64,000 bases of DNA from Chalciporus piperatus (GCA_038093975.1 JBBPTG010000006.1:372001-436000); one strand, 5' to 3'. Positions 36,063 to 48,470 are shown, counted from the first letter of the stretch. The notes: generated by a model not told the origin, from the sequence alone. Program-made: numbers and translations.

Positions 36063-37401
36063 GGTCTCAGCCATCCAGGTCTTACGATGAATGAAGCACG
36101 GGGAAGATGAAAAGTGGAAGAGGGGAGGAAAGGTAAAATTGGCAAGGGGATTTATACTTTGTCATCTGTGCAACGAAGATGCCTCGAAAGCTGTCACGCC
36201 CCAGAGTGGTGTGAATCCCTTCGGAACTGAATGTTGGTTCAAGAGACGCGGTGGTTCGGAGACGACGTATAGCCGTCTCGTGAGATGGACTTGGTGTTGT
36301 CGGCCTTCGATTGCAGCTTCGATCAATTTCCTACTGTGGTGGGCCCTGGACTGGAAAGTGCAATGGAACCTCGACAATAAGACATTCCTGTAATTGATTG
36401 CAGATCGCCGCCGCAATACCAGCGACTTTCAGTGTGACTATTGCGCATTCGACCAACTTGATGCTGCAAGGGGGATCCCAAGTTAAATTACAATCTTCAC
36501 CAGACTCATTCAGATCGTAGTAGATTGACGAAACACACATACCACCGTATTTTATGGTGCGGATAAGATGTAAGGCACGAATCACAATTGATCGAAGCGC
36601 AGCAGTAGTACTAAGTATTGTCGGGTATATGTCAGCTGAAACGCTCGTGTTATCGCATTGGATTCCAGAGACACTACATGATATACCTTATCTGAACTTC
36701 CTCGCCGCTCGACAGACATTCTTTAGAATGTTCGAGTTCAAACCGACATTCAACTCAGTGCCGCCAGTGGCAGACCAGCCAATGCCATGGATCCTGTGCT
36801 CGCGAGAGCCGAGTTACATTCACTGGGTCCTGATGACCAGCCTTGCAAAGTCACAGCATGGCGGTTAATGCTCCCAAGAAGTATATGCGGCTTACCAGCA
36901 TGACTATCTCAATTGCGTCCGCTGGGGTTGCTGAGTGGCAGCACCTCATAAATGACATTGCTGTGCTCTACAGCGCCACTGTGCTGTGTGCGTCTTCTTA
37001 AATCCGTGCACCCCCCAGCCACCGGATTGCGTATTTCTGCGGGAGGTCTCTTCTTATTGATGCGGTTTAGGTTTGCTCCATAGTCAAGTTGTGGCTGGCA
37101 TATCGGTGAGTGGGTAATTCCCGCAGAAGCATACGCAGAAAGACTACCTTGGTACAATAAAATCATGATCAAAGAGCCCTTTGTAATATTCTTTCCTTTT
37201 ATTTGATACTAGCGACACCGGCGAATACAGTTACACCCGATCTATGTCTTCCAAGAAATTCAACGAACTGACTAGGACCCAAGCTTTCTAGCAAAGGAGT
37301 GTGTGTGAGGGTGACTAAATGATGTTTAACGTATTGTAACTTCCAAGAAATGAGTGTCAATCCCGTTTATCGATCCACGATGATTCCGAGTTCAGCGATA
37401 A
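36063..37401. other. Intergenic region between the two unknown paralogues
   Basis: About 1.3 kb. It should hold the promoter and leader of paralogue A and the 3' flank of paralogue B. No third copy or fragment of the family was seen, and no repeat was clear. Confidence 0.5.
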
Positions 37402-38840
37402 TTATGAAGCAGAAGATGACGCGAGATATTCGTCCCATTGGAGGGAAAAACTGGGTTGAACTGATGCACCGCAGAGTCGTAGATGAGGTTGCCAGCTCCC
37501 CTTGGATACATGGTGCAGTGAAACCAGGATAAGGTCTTCGACCTTGATGTGTCGTTTCCCAATTTTCCAACATCGGTCGGAATCCGCTTCCATCGGCTTG
37601 TCTGAAACAAGCTAAAAACAAGGTCGATGAAAAAAATAACCGCAAGCTTTTCGGACTGGACTACCTCTGCGAAGCGCCGAACACAATTTGCGATGTTTTT
37701 TGCAAGTTTGGCTCTTGTAATCGGGCCCTTGGGGTTCTTAAAGTCCATTGTCGGAATTTGTTTCGACCAAGGAGCGTAGCCTGGCCACTAGAAGATATTT
37801 TTAGGAGTGTGAACATTCGAGAAAGAGATCTAGAACATGCCTGCACGCGAATCGACACGGAGGGCCCGCAACCGACAAACATGGGGTCATCCTTGTCTTT
37901 AAGGTGTTTGAGCCTTTGCTTGAGGGCATCGTCAAGTGATATGCCTAGTTCGGATGAATTTTCCGAGCCGAAGAGGATGGTGTCCTGCAACACCACTTCC
38001 CGGATATACCGCTTCCTATCGGCTTCGGTATACGGTTGATAGACCCTCTGAGGAACAAAATCTCCTGTCCTACAAAGCTCGATAACCCGTTTCCACTCGA
38101 TAATGTGGGGCATCGGCTCTTCTGTATCCTCGTCCTAACTCTTCCGTTAAATATATTTCGAGGATATTAAGAAGGGGTGATTTACCCGCTCCTGGGGAGG
38201 TAGTGAATTGCCAGCCTCGTAAATGTCCCCCTCAAAACCTGTCGAGTGAGGCGTCAACGGCGATGGCGGAAGTGGCGACATCTTCGCCAAATGCTAAGTA
38301 CCAGTGTATATTCAGAACAGTTCATCCCACATTGCGGTACACGCACCAGCATTAACATGTCATGCTGCATTTCAGCCGGAGCAGACATTGGCGAAGAAGT
38401 TTGAATGTATGGCTGCACATTCAGGTGAACTTGAGAGAAAGGTGTCTGTAGTCTAGGGAAAGAGGAGCTCGACGTTGCAGAGCTCCCAGAATCTTGCATT
38501 TGATATGGACTTAGTCGTGTATCAACGCGAAGCTGTCGAAGTTCTGGCATCGGCTTGACTGACTGATAATCGTTGGGATGAGGAAGATAAAGTGCGGGTT
38601 GAATGTGGGATGTCCCACTAAAGTGAGCTGGAGCAAGAAATCCGGTGTTCGTCTAGATTGATCAGGGATCATTCAATAAGATTTGGATGATAACACAGCA
38701 TTCATGCTCACGGATGGATACACCAACGATGGAGGGTTTGAAACGATGGGGTAAGCCGTGCCCTGTCCGTCGCATTGCATGCTGGTCGGGTAGAAGTCAG
38801 CAGGATATGCCTCTTGCCAGTATCCCTGATCCCCATCCAT
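37402..38840 (-). CDS. Unrecognised protein, paralogue B (389 aa)
   Basis: Six exons (38712-38840, 38347-38652, 38186-38293, 37841-38134, 37665-37787, 37402-37611) join in phase. As in paralogue A, the N-terminal half is Pro/Ser/Tyr-rich (Y-P-A-D-F-Y-P-T-S-M, S-P-L-P-P-S-P-L-T-P-H-S-T). The C-terminal half has F-V-P-Q-R-V-Y-Q-P-Y, E-L-G-I-S-L-D-D-A-L, C-G-P-S-V-S-I-R-V-Q-W-P-G-Y, P-I-T-R-A-K-L-A-K-N-I-A and E-D-L-I-L-V-S-L-H-H-V-S-K-G-S-W-Q-P-H. The intron at 37788-37840 keeps the paralogue's length only with a GC donor (CAG|gcatgt); the GT choice would delete two residues. It is a tandem, same-strand duplicate of A in both layout and sequence. Confidence 0.7.
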
Positions 38841-39654
38841 GACAAGATAGTACGTTGTTGAAAAGGTCAAGGCTCAGATGGAGACATATTCGTCATCCCG
38901 TTATATACCACTGCCCGCTTTGGCGATGTGATCCACAGCATATTGCTGTGATAAGAGCGGCTGGGGTCTGTGCCCGAAGCATGGACAATCAAGCACCCGC
39001 AAATATTTTAAAAATACAAGGTGCCAGGTCCGAGTTGACATCTGGGGCACGACTAGAACCGGCTGTCCAACAAGTTTGCTAGTACCGCGGTTCTGAGGCT
39101 TGTCGTGCTCACGAAAATATACTGTAAATGCATCATGGTGCATTAGGGGGAATTGTACTGCCGGCGTTCTAATTCGAAAGTACTTACCTTTCTGGAAACA
39201 AGGACAGCCTCATCCATCACGGAGTCTTCGCTCAGAACATTGCGCATAGCAAATCTGAGAGGCGTCACTGTCATTTAGGTCGAAGATTGTGAGAAAATCA
39301 GACGTACTTCGTAGTGGCTGCCAGTGCCACTGCGCCAGACTGGTGCACTGCGTACTAGCATTGAACACTTGGTATAACTTGAAATTCATATGAAACGTCT
39401 GGAACGACTAATTTTGACGAGGGCCACGACGCAGGTCAAGGTGGCAACCAAGTGGCAACCTAGTAAGAACGCAGAATGAGAAATCGGGACATTCGTAGTA
39501 CCATTGCGCGCGTAGTTCGTTACCATACAGGAACCCAATCGTTGAGACCTTCAACCGCCGCATGCACCATAGACAGTTGCCAAATATAGATACCATTATT
39601 GAGCGCTTGAGCTGAGGTTGTTCTTAGGCTCAACGTAAGTACTCCACATCCACC
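38841..39654. other. Upstream region with two possible small minus-strand exons
   Basis: On the minus strand an ATG near 39247 opens a 20-codon stretch (M-R-N-V-L-S-E-D-S-V) ending at a strong gtaagt donor. A cag acceptor near 39119 then opens Y-I-F-V-S-T-T-S-L-R-T-A-V-L to a stop. This could be a 43-residue peptide or leader exons of paralogue B. The rest shows nothing I can name. Confidence 0.25.
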
Positions 39655-41347
39655 ATGTCCTCGTTGGCAGGCGCTCTCGAGGAACACGTCCGCCACAACC
39701 ACAACCACCCGTCTGCAGTCCCTACTGCCCCCTACGACCAAGATGTCGAAATGGACACCCCAGGCATTGATGAGCCCGAATTCACCGAGGACCCAACGAA
39801 TACGCAAGAGCAGGCTATCACACATCAAGACGGTGGAGATGAGGCAATGGACGACCTATTCGGACAAGATGCAGACATAGATGTGTCCAGACAGGTCAAG
39901 CCCGAAACGTACGTGTTTCTTGCGGCACATACACCTCACACTTTGCATTCATACCTCGTTATCCAGAAGTTCTCTTGCAACACCCGCAGAGTCAGGGTAT
40001 GACTCCGATGAACTTTCACAGACGGAAAAAGAACGTCGAAGGGCATTGGAATATATGGAACCCGAGGAACCTGCTCCCGTGGTACAGCAGATTCAAGAGG
40101 CAAACGTCCCCATACCGAACATCCCAGTTCCAAAGACCTCTGATGGAGATGTAGGCTCTACCCATTTTCCCCGTTGCCGTGTCTCACCACGATTCTAGCA
40201 CTGGGTGATCCGCGTACCCAATTTCGTAAAAGTGGACTCGAAGCCATTCCACCCTGATACCTACGTTGGCCCAGAACAAGACGAAGACGATGCCCACCCA
40301 AATGAGAGCACGCGCGAAAAAAGCATGTCTATAAAGCTAAAGGTAGAAAATACAGTGCGATGGAGGTGGATCAAAGACGAATTTGGCCAAGACGTAAGCC
40401 TCTCGCATGCTATCTCGACGGTTCCCTCATGATTGGTACAGAAACGCCAATCAAACAGTCGAATCATTCGTTGGTCCGATGGTAGCCTGAGCCTACGGTT
40501 AGGAAAGGAGCTGTTTGATATCAACCAGACCATAGACACTTCAGGAGTTGTTGCACGCCAGTCGATTGGAGGCTCGCAAACGTCCTCTCAGAGTGCCCCT
40601 TCCGCATCTCAATCATCCGGTCCAAAATCCCAGGGCCTCACGTATCTTGTTGCGCAGCACAAAAGGTCGGAGGTTTTACAAGCAGAAGCTGTCGTCACTG
40701 GTTACATGACCCTCCGGCCGACCGGTATGCAGTCGGAGACCCATCGAATGCTCGTGCGCGCAGTCGGTCAGAAACACAGTAAAATCGCCCGCTTACGCAT
40801 GGCTCCTGACCCAACTATGGACCCTGAACGCGAAAAACAAGAGCTACTCAAGCTTTCTACCCGGAAATCCAAGAAGAAGATGGAGGACGGAGGATTTGGA
40901 GCACGCAAGAAGAGGGCTCCTTCCGCGAGGAAGCGGATGGGTCACGATGTCTGGACCGATGACGAGGAGCCGGAGTATGAAGGTTCCGAGGATGATGAGA
41001 TACGCGCAGCCAAGCGAAAGGCCGACGAGCGGAAAGGTGGGGAATACCAGGAGGATGACTTCGTTGTTGCGGATGAGTCGGATGAGGATGGAGCGTTTGG
41101 GGCAGGCTCGGTCAGAAAGCGGCGCCACCGTGAGGATGACGAGGAAGAAGATCCTTTGGACCGCCTGGATGCTAAAATCGACCGGCAACATGAAGAAGAA
41201 AAGAAGAAGAAAAATCAGGGTGCGAGCGATGACCAAGATATGGATGTGGAGAGCGAGGATGAGGACGAAGAACATAAGGTACGGAAAGCTGGTTCGAGCT
41301 CGAGGAAGAAGCGAGCAATAACCTTCGAGGAGGATGAGGACGAGTAG
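39655..41347 (+). CDS. LEO1: RNA polymerase-associated protein LEO1 (Paf1 complex)
   Basis: This Paf1-complex subunit acts in transcription elongation and histone modification. Four exons (39655-39908, 39967-40150, 40199-40393, 40442-41347) give 512 residues. The conserved core is clear: R-V-P-N-F-V-K-V-D-S-K-P-F, L-K-V-E-N-T-V-R-W-R-W, S-N-S-R-I-I-R-W-S-D-G-S-L-S-L, and L-T-Y-L-V-A-Q-H. The N-terminus and the last about 170 residues are strongly acidic and lysine-rich, typical of LEO1. Its stop lies 46 bp from the stop of the convergent ataxin-10-like gene, so the 3' ends of the two transcripts probably overlap. Confidence 0.94.
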
Positions 41348-41393
41348 CGATTATCTGTACATCTCACAACGTGCTACGTATACACCTTGATAC

Positions 41394-43453
41394 TCATTTC
41401 TGTAACATTCCATTTTCATCCCACTTCTCGGAAGGTTGAATGCTGTTCACTACTGCTTGATTTTCCTCGTTATCTTCGAGGAGGTTACGCAATGTGAATA
41501 TAGCATGTTCGCGCAGGTCTGAGAGCTCCCGGTCATCAGATGCGCCCGGAAGAGAAACTGGACCGACGCACATGGATTGCGTTCATCTACGACACACATG
41601 TTCATAATCACAACGATGCCGCCACAGTTGCGAATTGAATCTTGTATTCTTCTATCTTTGTGGCACAATATACCCAGTAGACGGACGAGATCGCGCTTCA
41701 GATATGAAAACCCTGTTGGGTCCGTAGAAGCGGAGGAAATAGCGCCTTGGCCGGTCACCTGAGATACAACTGGCTTCCCAAAGTTGATGCGCGGCAGGAA
41801 AAGATCCAGAAGGCGTAGCAATTCTGATGAGTCCCAAATCAGTAAGATGTCGCTGCCATACAAAGTTTGACATCGGCTGCTTACCTATAGTAGACACTGC
41901 GATGTCCCGGCCATGCGGTGGGACGGCACCACGAATGAGCAATTGCAGTTCTTCTTTTGAAATATCTCCGGCGCTGAGTTCTTCGAACTCGAGCATGATA
42001 CTGACGAGGCACTGCGTCACGAGCACAAGGGCCTCGGATGCTTTCGGCAGGAGGAGATCGAGCGAACCAGGATCTGGCGAGTCGCCGTTAACCGCATTCC
42101 CATGTTCCGCTGACCCGTTTCCGATCGCTTTCCGTATAGCCTCTGTAGAAAATGCAGAAAGTTCAAAAAAACAAGTTGTCAGCATAGGGCACATCCCCAT
42201 GAGTAGTGACGTTGATGGGTGTGAGGATTGGAGGTACGAGTCCAACAACTTGAGAAGGGTGGTTTGGTGAGGTGAAGTCACTTCTTCCGCGCTGCCCGTA
42301 CAATGAATCCATTAGCTCAAAAGAGGCAAGAAGAGGGACGTACACCTTCAGATTACCATACAGCTTTGGTGCAAACCCGCCATCGAATAAGTGGGCAAAT
42401 AAATGGTACCTGTGTGGTTGCTCAGCACATAGCCTACGGGTGCGAAAATGTCGAGTTCACCCGAAATCGAATGCTTTCCCTCCATCACTAGAGTCTTCTG
42501 CGTCGTATAAAGTTACCATGCGATCGAGGAGTGCTATGCATATCCTGCCACCGACTTTGGTTTCGGCCAGCAACGCCCTTTTTCGAATCCATGAGAAGGA
42601 GCTGAATAGACTTCGAAGAAGACACGGGGAGCGTACCTCCGGTGGTCGCTCTCATGTATACAATTGACCATGAGCACGAGAAGAGACAAAATTGTTTGAG
42701 CATCCGGGGAACCTAATAGCCGACTTTACATTATTAGAGAAGTCAACAGCATGACTCCCAGTTCAATGCTCACGTGAGGATGACTTGTTCCTCGGGCAAT
42801 ATCATGTATGTCTCCCAGAGACGGGACATGAGGTTGTCATGCGTGGTCACAATGTTCGAGAGTGCTTGGATCAGCATGCGTGTGGCCCGGTATGCTAAAC
42901 ATAACATAAGGTCATCTATATCAGGGAAGGGCGTCCAACACTCACAATTTGGATCCTGCGTCGCTGACCAGCTACTATAAGCATGAAGTATGCGTCGCAG
43001 GGAAGGTTCGCTCTCACTGATGGTTTGATTGATCTCACTCTCCCAAGGGGGAATGATACTCTAAACTCACAAAGCATGCTCCTGATTACTTGGAACACCT
43101 GCGACAAGGTTTCTTGTGAACCTCGCGAAGGTTGCTACCAAAGTCCGAATTGACGATTCGTCGGCGCTCGATGCAACTCGTGCCGCCAGAGCTTCCCATG
43201 TCCGCCGGAGCGCTAGCCATATTGACGGGCTATTGACGCCCATCTGTAGCCTGTCACGAATGGTCAGTGAGACCACAACGTGCGCTAACAGTACATACCT
43301 GAGATCTTCATCCTGAGCGAGATCGGAGGCGATTCTGTCCAGCGGTGTGGTTACTGTGGTGATATCCTGTACTGTCCCCTCGAGAAAAGCATCACAAAGT
43401 CTGCAGAAGCTTGCGTTGACGTAGAATTCGTCGCGGTCCACCTGTTTGTTCAT
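41394..43453 (-). CDS. Ataxin-10 family protein
   Basis: Ten exons (43299-43453, 43071-43250, 42946-43016, 42774-42894, 42637-42723, 42461-42577, 42344-42409, 41885-42291, 41572-41823, 41394-41518) give 526 residues. The C-terminal signature of the family is plain: K-R-D-L-V-R-L-L-G-I-L-C, N-C-G-G-I-V-V-I-M-N-M-C, then N-P-Y-L-R-E-H-A-I-F and T-L-R-N-L-L-E-D-N. The first part is leucine-rich and probably helical repeats. Ataxin-10-like proteins are linked to cytokinesis and septin or copper functions in fungi; the precise role here is not known. The exon 5/6 join is less sure: a 59-nt intron (42578-42636) is preferred over shorter choices. Confidence 0.85.
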
Positions 43454-43574
43454 TGATCGGTCGAAAGAAGTTCCGGCGGTTCCGCTAAATAGTGATTTAG
43501 CTAGACGCCACCGCCAAGTTGACTACACCTCCGAGTCGTCCTCTACCGATGCCGCGATCTTTCGCAACATAGTT
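43454..43574. promoter_or_regulatory. Very short head-to-head promoter, ataxin-10-like / BRAP-like
   Basis: Only 121 bp separate the two start codons, the tightest divergent pair in the window. Core promoter elements for both must overlap, or lie in the other gene's leader. No TATA box is clear. Confidence 0.45.
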
Positions 43575-45641
43575 ATGCGCGGCTACCACGTACGAATCGT
43601 CGTGCAGACAAAGACAGATCTCTCCAAATCACACCCTCACACTGTCGATACCTTTCTACCGAAATCTGTATTCCAGCATCTTCCATCCCAAACCTCGAAA
43701 CCAACTACCAGAAGAAACGCCATCTTCAATCCTGCTCACAAAGACTACAGATTCGGCCCCATTCGACTTGACTGGATTGATTTCGAGAACATGTCTGTTC
43801 ATACTGGGAAGGAGAAGGAGAGTGGACGAGGTATGTGAGGTCAGGGATACCTCTTGTCTCGTATTGAATCTTCTGCTTGTAGGCCCTGTCACCGCAACAT
43901 TCATTCCTCATACACGCACTAAATCTGGATCCACTAATTTGCCAGAAGGTGTCGTACACATCTACCGCGACTCTGACAGACAACTAAACGGCAAGAGTTC
44001 GGAGCCCTTACCCTCTGGAAGTCTCGAAAAAGAGAGTAGCCCCGATGACGGAGTCACTCTCGGGGTTCTTGCTGTTCCTCCGTGGATGACACCCTCCGAT
44101 TTCCTTGCATTCGTCGCACCCGCCGCCGAAGGAATGGCCCACCTTCGTTTGGTCCGGTCAGTGTCTTCCGTGTGGTATTGCTTGGAGTTAGTATTGACAT
44201 TTCAATGGTTGCTTTTCAGTGACTCTATGCCGAATCGTTCCATAGCGCTCATCAAGTTCCGACTAGCAGAAGAAGCTTCGGAGTTTGTGAATGCGTATAA
44301 TGGGAAGCCATTCAACTCGATGGACGTGAGTGTAGTCTGGTATCCACTAGTATATTCCCTAGGAGAGAAGGCTTAATCCACTTCTCAGCCCGAAACGTGT
44401 CATGTCGTACGCGTATTATCCGTTGAAATCGAGACAGACGACTCTGTGTCAGCCGCAATGCGCCTTGGCTCACCACAGCCGCTGACGTACGAACTTCCGA
44501 CATGTCCAGTGTGTCTCGAAAGAATGGACTCTGCAGTCACGGGTCTCATCACTGTTCCTTGCTCTCACACATTCCACTGCATGTGCCTCAGCAAGTGGGG
44601 CGATAGCCGGTTCGTCTGCTTCTCTTCACAGTCGAATTCCCAGTTAAATTAGCGTCATTCTGTAGGTGCCCTGTGTGCCGATACTCTCAAACGCTACTTT
44701 CATCCCATCCCACATCATCGCGTTCGCGTTCGAGACCGATTCCCTTTGCCAACGCCGCCACACCTTCCATGTCAAGCTGTGCCGATTGCTCCTCCACGAC
44801 TAATCTTTGGATATGCCTCATTTGTGGTAATATTGGCTGTGGTCGATACGGGCGTGCCCACGCTCACGCCCACTACGAGAATACGACACATCTCTACGCC
44901 CTCGAACTGGAGACCCAGCGCGTCTGGGATTATGCCGGTGATGGATACGTCCACCGGCTGATCCAAAACAAGGCAGATGGCAAATTAGTAGAGCTGCCCT
45001 CGGCCGCTTCTTCGATGGGCACCAACTCCAGGGACGACGGTGCTTTGGGACCGAGCCATGCCGATACTCTCAGTGCAGAGAAAATAGAAGCCATTGGCAT
45101 CGAATATTCCTATTTACTCACGTCACAACTCGACTCTCAAAGATCATTTTACGAGGAACAGATTTCGCATCTGAACAACCAGGTTGACGAGCTGCGAGCC
45201 CTGATGGAGAAACTTGGTCGCGATATGGAACAAGGAAGGGCCGAGGCTGTGGCACAGGAGCAACGTCACCGCCGCGAAGAAGAGGAGAAATTGGATGCAA
45301 TGTACCGAGAAAAATTAAAGGCGGAGAAGAAGGCAGAGAAGGCTGCTGAGCTTGCTCGAAAATTCGAGAAAGAGCTGAAAGAGGAAAAGGCGGTGAGTGA
45401 GGGACTGCTACAGAATCTGGAGAAGACGAAAGAGAAAGTGGACCGGTCGGATCGGCAAAGGGAGGAGTACGATACAAAGATCTCCGAGCTGCAAGACCAG
45501 CTCAGAGATGTCATGTTCTTCCTGGAAGCACGCACGAAAATCGAACAGGGAGATGGGACCGAGGCTGAGGCGGCCGGAGGTTCAATTCAGATGCCAGCCC
45601 CTTCAGAGCCCACCAAGAGAAGAAAGAAGGGAAAGAAATGA
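43575..45641 (+). CDS. BRAP/ETP1-like RING and UBP zinc-finger protein
   Basis: Five exons (43575-43830, 43883-44156, 44220-44325, 44389-44609, 44666-45641) give 610 residues. Order: an RNA-recognition-like BRAP2 domain (G-V-L-A-V-P-P-W-M-T-P-S-D-F, then A-L-I-K-F-R), a RING finger starting C-P-V-C-L-E-R-M-D and closing R-C-P-V-C-R-Y, a UBP-type zinc finger (C-L-I-C-G-N-I-G-C-G-R-Y, H-Y-E-N-T-T-H), and a long coiled coil ending in a lysine cluster. Human BRAP and yeast Etp1 are ubiquitin ligases in Ras signalling and the ethanol response. Ubiquitin ligase activity is inferred from the intact RING. Confidence 0.93.
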
Positions 45642-45823
45642 CCAGGGTGGGAGCGCATGGCATTCCAGCCCAGAGATGGTGCCGTTGTATTGCATGGAGA
45701 AGGCGATTATCCTTTGCACACACAGAATCACGTTTACCAGGAAGAAGTAACATAGGAACCACTATTGCATATATTAGAACATGTACTAACAGATTAGGTT
45801 GGGTCGTGAGTTGTCACGAAGAC

Positions 45824-46693
45824 CTAGGAAGGGGTGCTAGGTTTGGTTGACGTCCGATTGCGTAGACCTGTGTCCTTGACAGCTGTACTCGACGCTTGAG
45901 GAGCCAAGTCAACCTCATTGGGGTTCTCCAAAGAATCCTTCTTGTCTTGGACCACAACCCGTCGTCTCTGAGCGGGTTGATGAGGCTGAGACGCTTGGCG
46001 AGATTCCCAAATCATGTAGAGTATTATCTCGGCGAATGCAACGACCAGCCCAGCACCGATTGCCAAGAGGGCGCGCTAATTGGATGACGACCTACGTCAC
46101 TTCGCCGGAACAAAGAAATAAAGAAGGGACGTAATGCGTACCCATTCTACTCGCAGTCCAGTTCTCCCGCTCGCCCACCAAGTCGCAACACTAGTTGCAC
46201 CGACGCTCAGAATGGCGTTGACCAGGGTAGCAATCGCTTTCCTCTCCTGAACCCGCCGTCGTTGCTCCTCTTCTGGATCTTTGGCTTGATAAGGAGGGAA
46301 ATGTTTTTCTGGTGACGTGCGAGTACCGGCGAGCAATGAGACCATCGTGTAGGACAGAGGGTCGAGGGGTGGTGAGCAACTATGTAGAGCTTGCGTGCCA
46401 TCGGTGGTCCGGCCCCACCTGGATATCTTGAGTATGAGTTCGTAGGAGATGACTTGGGTAGCCTTTTCGGAGGAGAGATGGGACGAAAGTTGGTCGGATA
46501 GTTCGGCGGGGAGAAGTCGTAGCAGAGGCATCAATGATTCGCGCAGATGGGGCTCTAACGAGACGTTCAGTTTGTTGGACATGGGCAACTCGAGCTCGTC
46601 TTCCAGCAGTGCTGCCGTGTTTGAGGATGCGCTAAGTACAGTGTGCAGTATGTAGGACCGGAGTTCCAATCACATATCAGTCTCTCCTGACAT
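45824..46693 (-). CDS. V-ATPase assembly factor, VMA12/TMEM199-like
   Basis: Three exons (46674-46693, 46142-46631, 45824-46075) give 253 residues. The first coding exon is only 20 nt (M-S-G-E-T-D). The family core is L-L-A-G-T-R-T-S-P-E-K-H-F-P-P-Y followed by a charged helix and two membrane spans (around A-I-A-T-L-V-N-A-I-L-S-V-G and A-L-L-A-I-G-A-G-L-V-V-A-F). This fits Vma12/TMEM199, an ER membrane protein needed to assemble the V0 sector of the vacuolar proton pump. The tail is basic and Ser/Thr-rich. It is convergent with the BRAP-like gene. Confidence 0.82.
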
Positions 46694-46820
46694 CAACCAC
46701 GATGACTCAAATGGTACTCTTGCTCTCGTGAAATGGTACAGACTGCTTTTTTAGTCTTCAAGTTACAAAATAATAACCATACACTGTCTATCACTGCGAG
46801 ACGCTGGGCCCGACGAGCTT

Positions 46821-48409
46821 TTACACAACCTTTTCGACTCCAGGAGGGAATTTGTAGTCGCCCTGACGTCTGACCTATCATCACAAACAGGCATTGAGTC
46901 AACTTGAACAAGAAACCACCGAGCAAACTGGACAGTCTTACCTCGTCAAAGATCTCCATCTCCAACAAGCTCTTGTCATGGCTCCAGAGTTCACTCTCTA
47001 CCTTACCATCCCTCACGCATCGCGCGACTTCATCAGCCTGGAAGTGCCACCCACTTCCAACATACTCAAACTTCCTCGTCTCTTCCTTCACCACAGTCCC
47101 TGACTTGCCATCCTGGAAGTACTGCACTGTGAACGACTTGGGGCAGTAAATGGGCGCAGCGATCGCGATGATCCCACGTTCATAGCGGATGACGACACCA
47201 GTCTGGTACGCTGCGGCGTTGATGTTGACACTCATGATTGCTTGCGCTGCGAGCGTGTTGGGAGATGAGGAGGAGGTGGGGGAGAAGGTTACTGTGAAGG
47301 AAGTACTGCGGTCGACGCCTGTCAACGGCGTTTTGAGCATGCTGCCGGAGATGTGGGAGGGTTTGGCACCCTTGTTGGAGGGGTGCTCATACAACGCGAG
47401 GATGGCCTGAAGACTATGATCAAATTGATGTACGATGACGGGAAAGAGGTGTACACACCCAGATCAAAGGGTAAGGACCACTGATATTATCATATTAGTG
47501 AAGTCGAACAAAATGCCAGATCGATCACATTCACTTACAGATCGAGAAGTGCACCACCACCCAGGGCAGGATCCAGGATTCGGTGAGTCAGTGGAAGCTC
47601 TGAAATACGCATCGTAAACATGTGGGTAAAAACTAAGCACAGTCACTCACTGTTGATACCGAAATCTCCGGACAGGTCAGCCTGCAAGGCGACGGGTTCA
47701 CCAAGGACACCGCTCTCTGCGATCTTCTTGATCTCCTTCGTGAGGGGCTGGAAACGCGTCCAGAGAGCCTCCATGAAGAAGACACCATTCTCTTTTGCGG
47801 CCGCGAGGAGTGATTTGAGTTCTGCGGTGTTTGATGTGACAGGCTTCTCGCAGAGTACGTGCTTCTTTGCCTTGATACCATCCAAAGCATTTTCATAGTG
47901 GAAGGTGTGAGGAGTACCTGCATGGATCTCTATGAGTGTTTCTGCACTTAATTCCGAATTGGCACAAACCGATGTAAATGGCGTCGACGTTCTACACATC
48001 TCAGATCAGATCGCGAGATTCACGCCAGCATGCGATGGACATGAACACGTACGCTGTCTGCATACACCTCGGCGTAACTGCCATACGCCTTGATGGAAGG
48101 GTCCCCTTTGGCAAACGTGGTGATGAAATTGGTCGCTGACTCCACGCTACGGGAACCAACTGCAGTCACTTTGTGGACCACGTCGTGGACATCACGACTA
48201 TGAAAGCTGAGTCAGCGAGAGGGATTCACAACCCGGATGATGTTCACTCACGTCTTGGGGTCAACGAGCGCATCCTTATTGTACATCCATTAGCATCGGT
48301 GCACACCCTTAGGACCTTAAAGTGGGTAACTCACCTTGATGAAGGCGCTCGCGATCCCACCGGTCGAGATAATACCCCAACGGAGCACGAAAGGTTGAGT
48401 GGATGCCAT
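46821..48409 (-). CDS. Gfo/Idh/MocA-type NAD(P) dehydrogenase, duplicate 1
   Basis: Nine exons (48335-48409, 48252-48274, 48053-48197, 47970-47991, 47651-47917, 47539-47599, 47459-47480, 46942-47406, 46821-46874) give 377 residues. The Rossmann start is W-G-I-I-S-T-G-G-I-A-S. The family hallmark C-E-K-P-V-T is followed by G-V-F-F-M-E-A-L-W-T-R-F and D-L-G-P-Y-P-L-I-W, the pattern of dimeric dihydrodiol / D-xylose 1-dehydrogenases. The substrate cannot be read from sequence. Three exons are only 22-23 nt. A TATAAAATA box lies about 62 bp before the ATG. A near-identical copy is at 51498-53090. Confidence 0.9.
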
Positions 48410-48470
48410 TGCGAGCTGTACAGACAGTATGGAGGGAAGAGTAACGGAGTCCCGAATTCCTGGTTTCGAG

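Noticed and set aside
42611..42636. 26-nt or 35-nt introns in the ataxin-10-like gene
   Set aside because: Both are shorter than a workable intron. A 59-nt choice ending at 42578 keeps frame and fits the family better.
47102..47480. V-Y-T-S-F-P reading as coding after exon 7 of the dehydrogenase
   Set aside because: The conserved D-L-G-P-Y-P-L-I-W and the gtgtgt donor show that this part is an intron in both copies.
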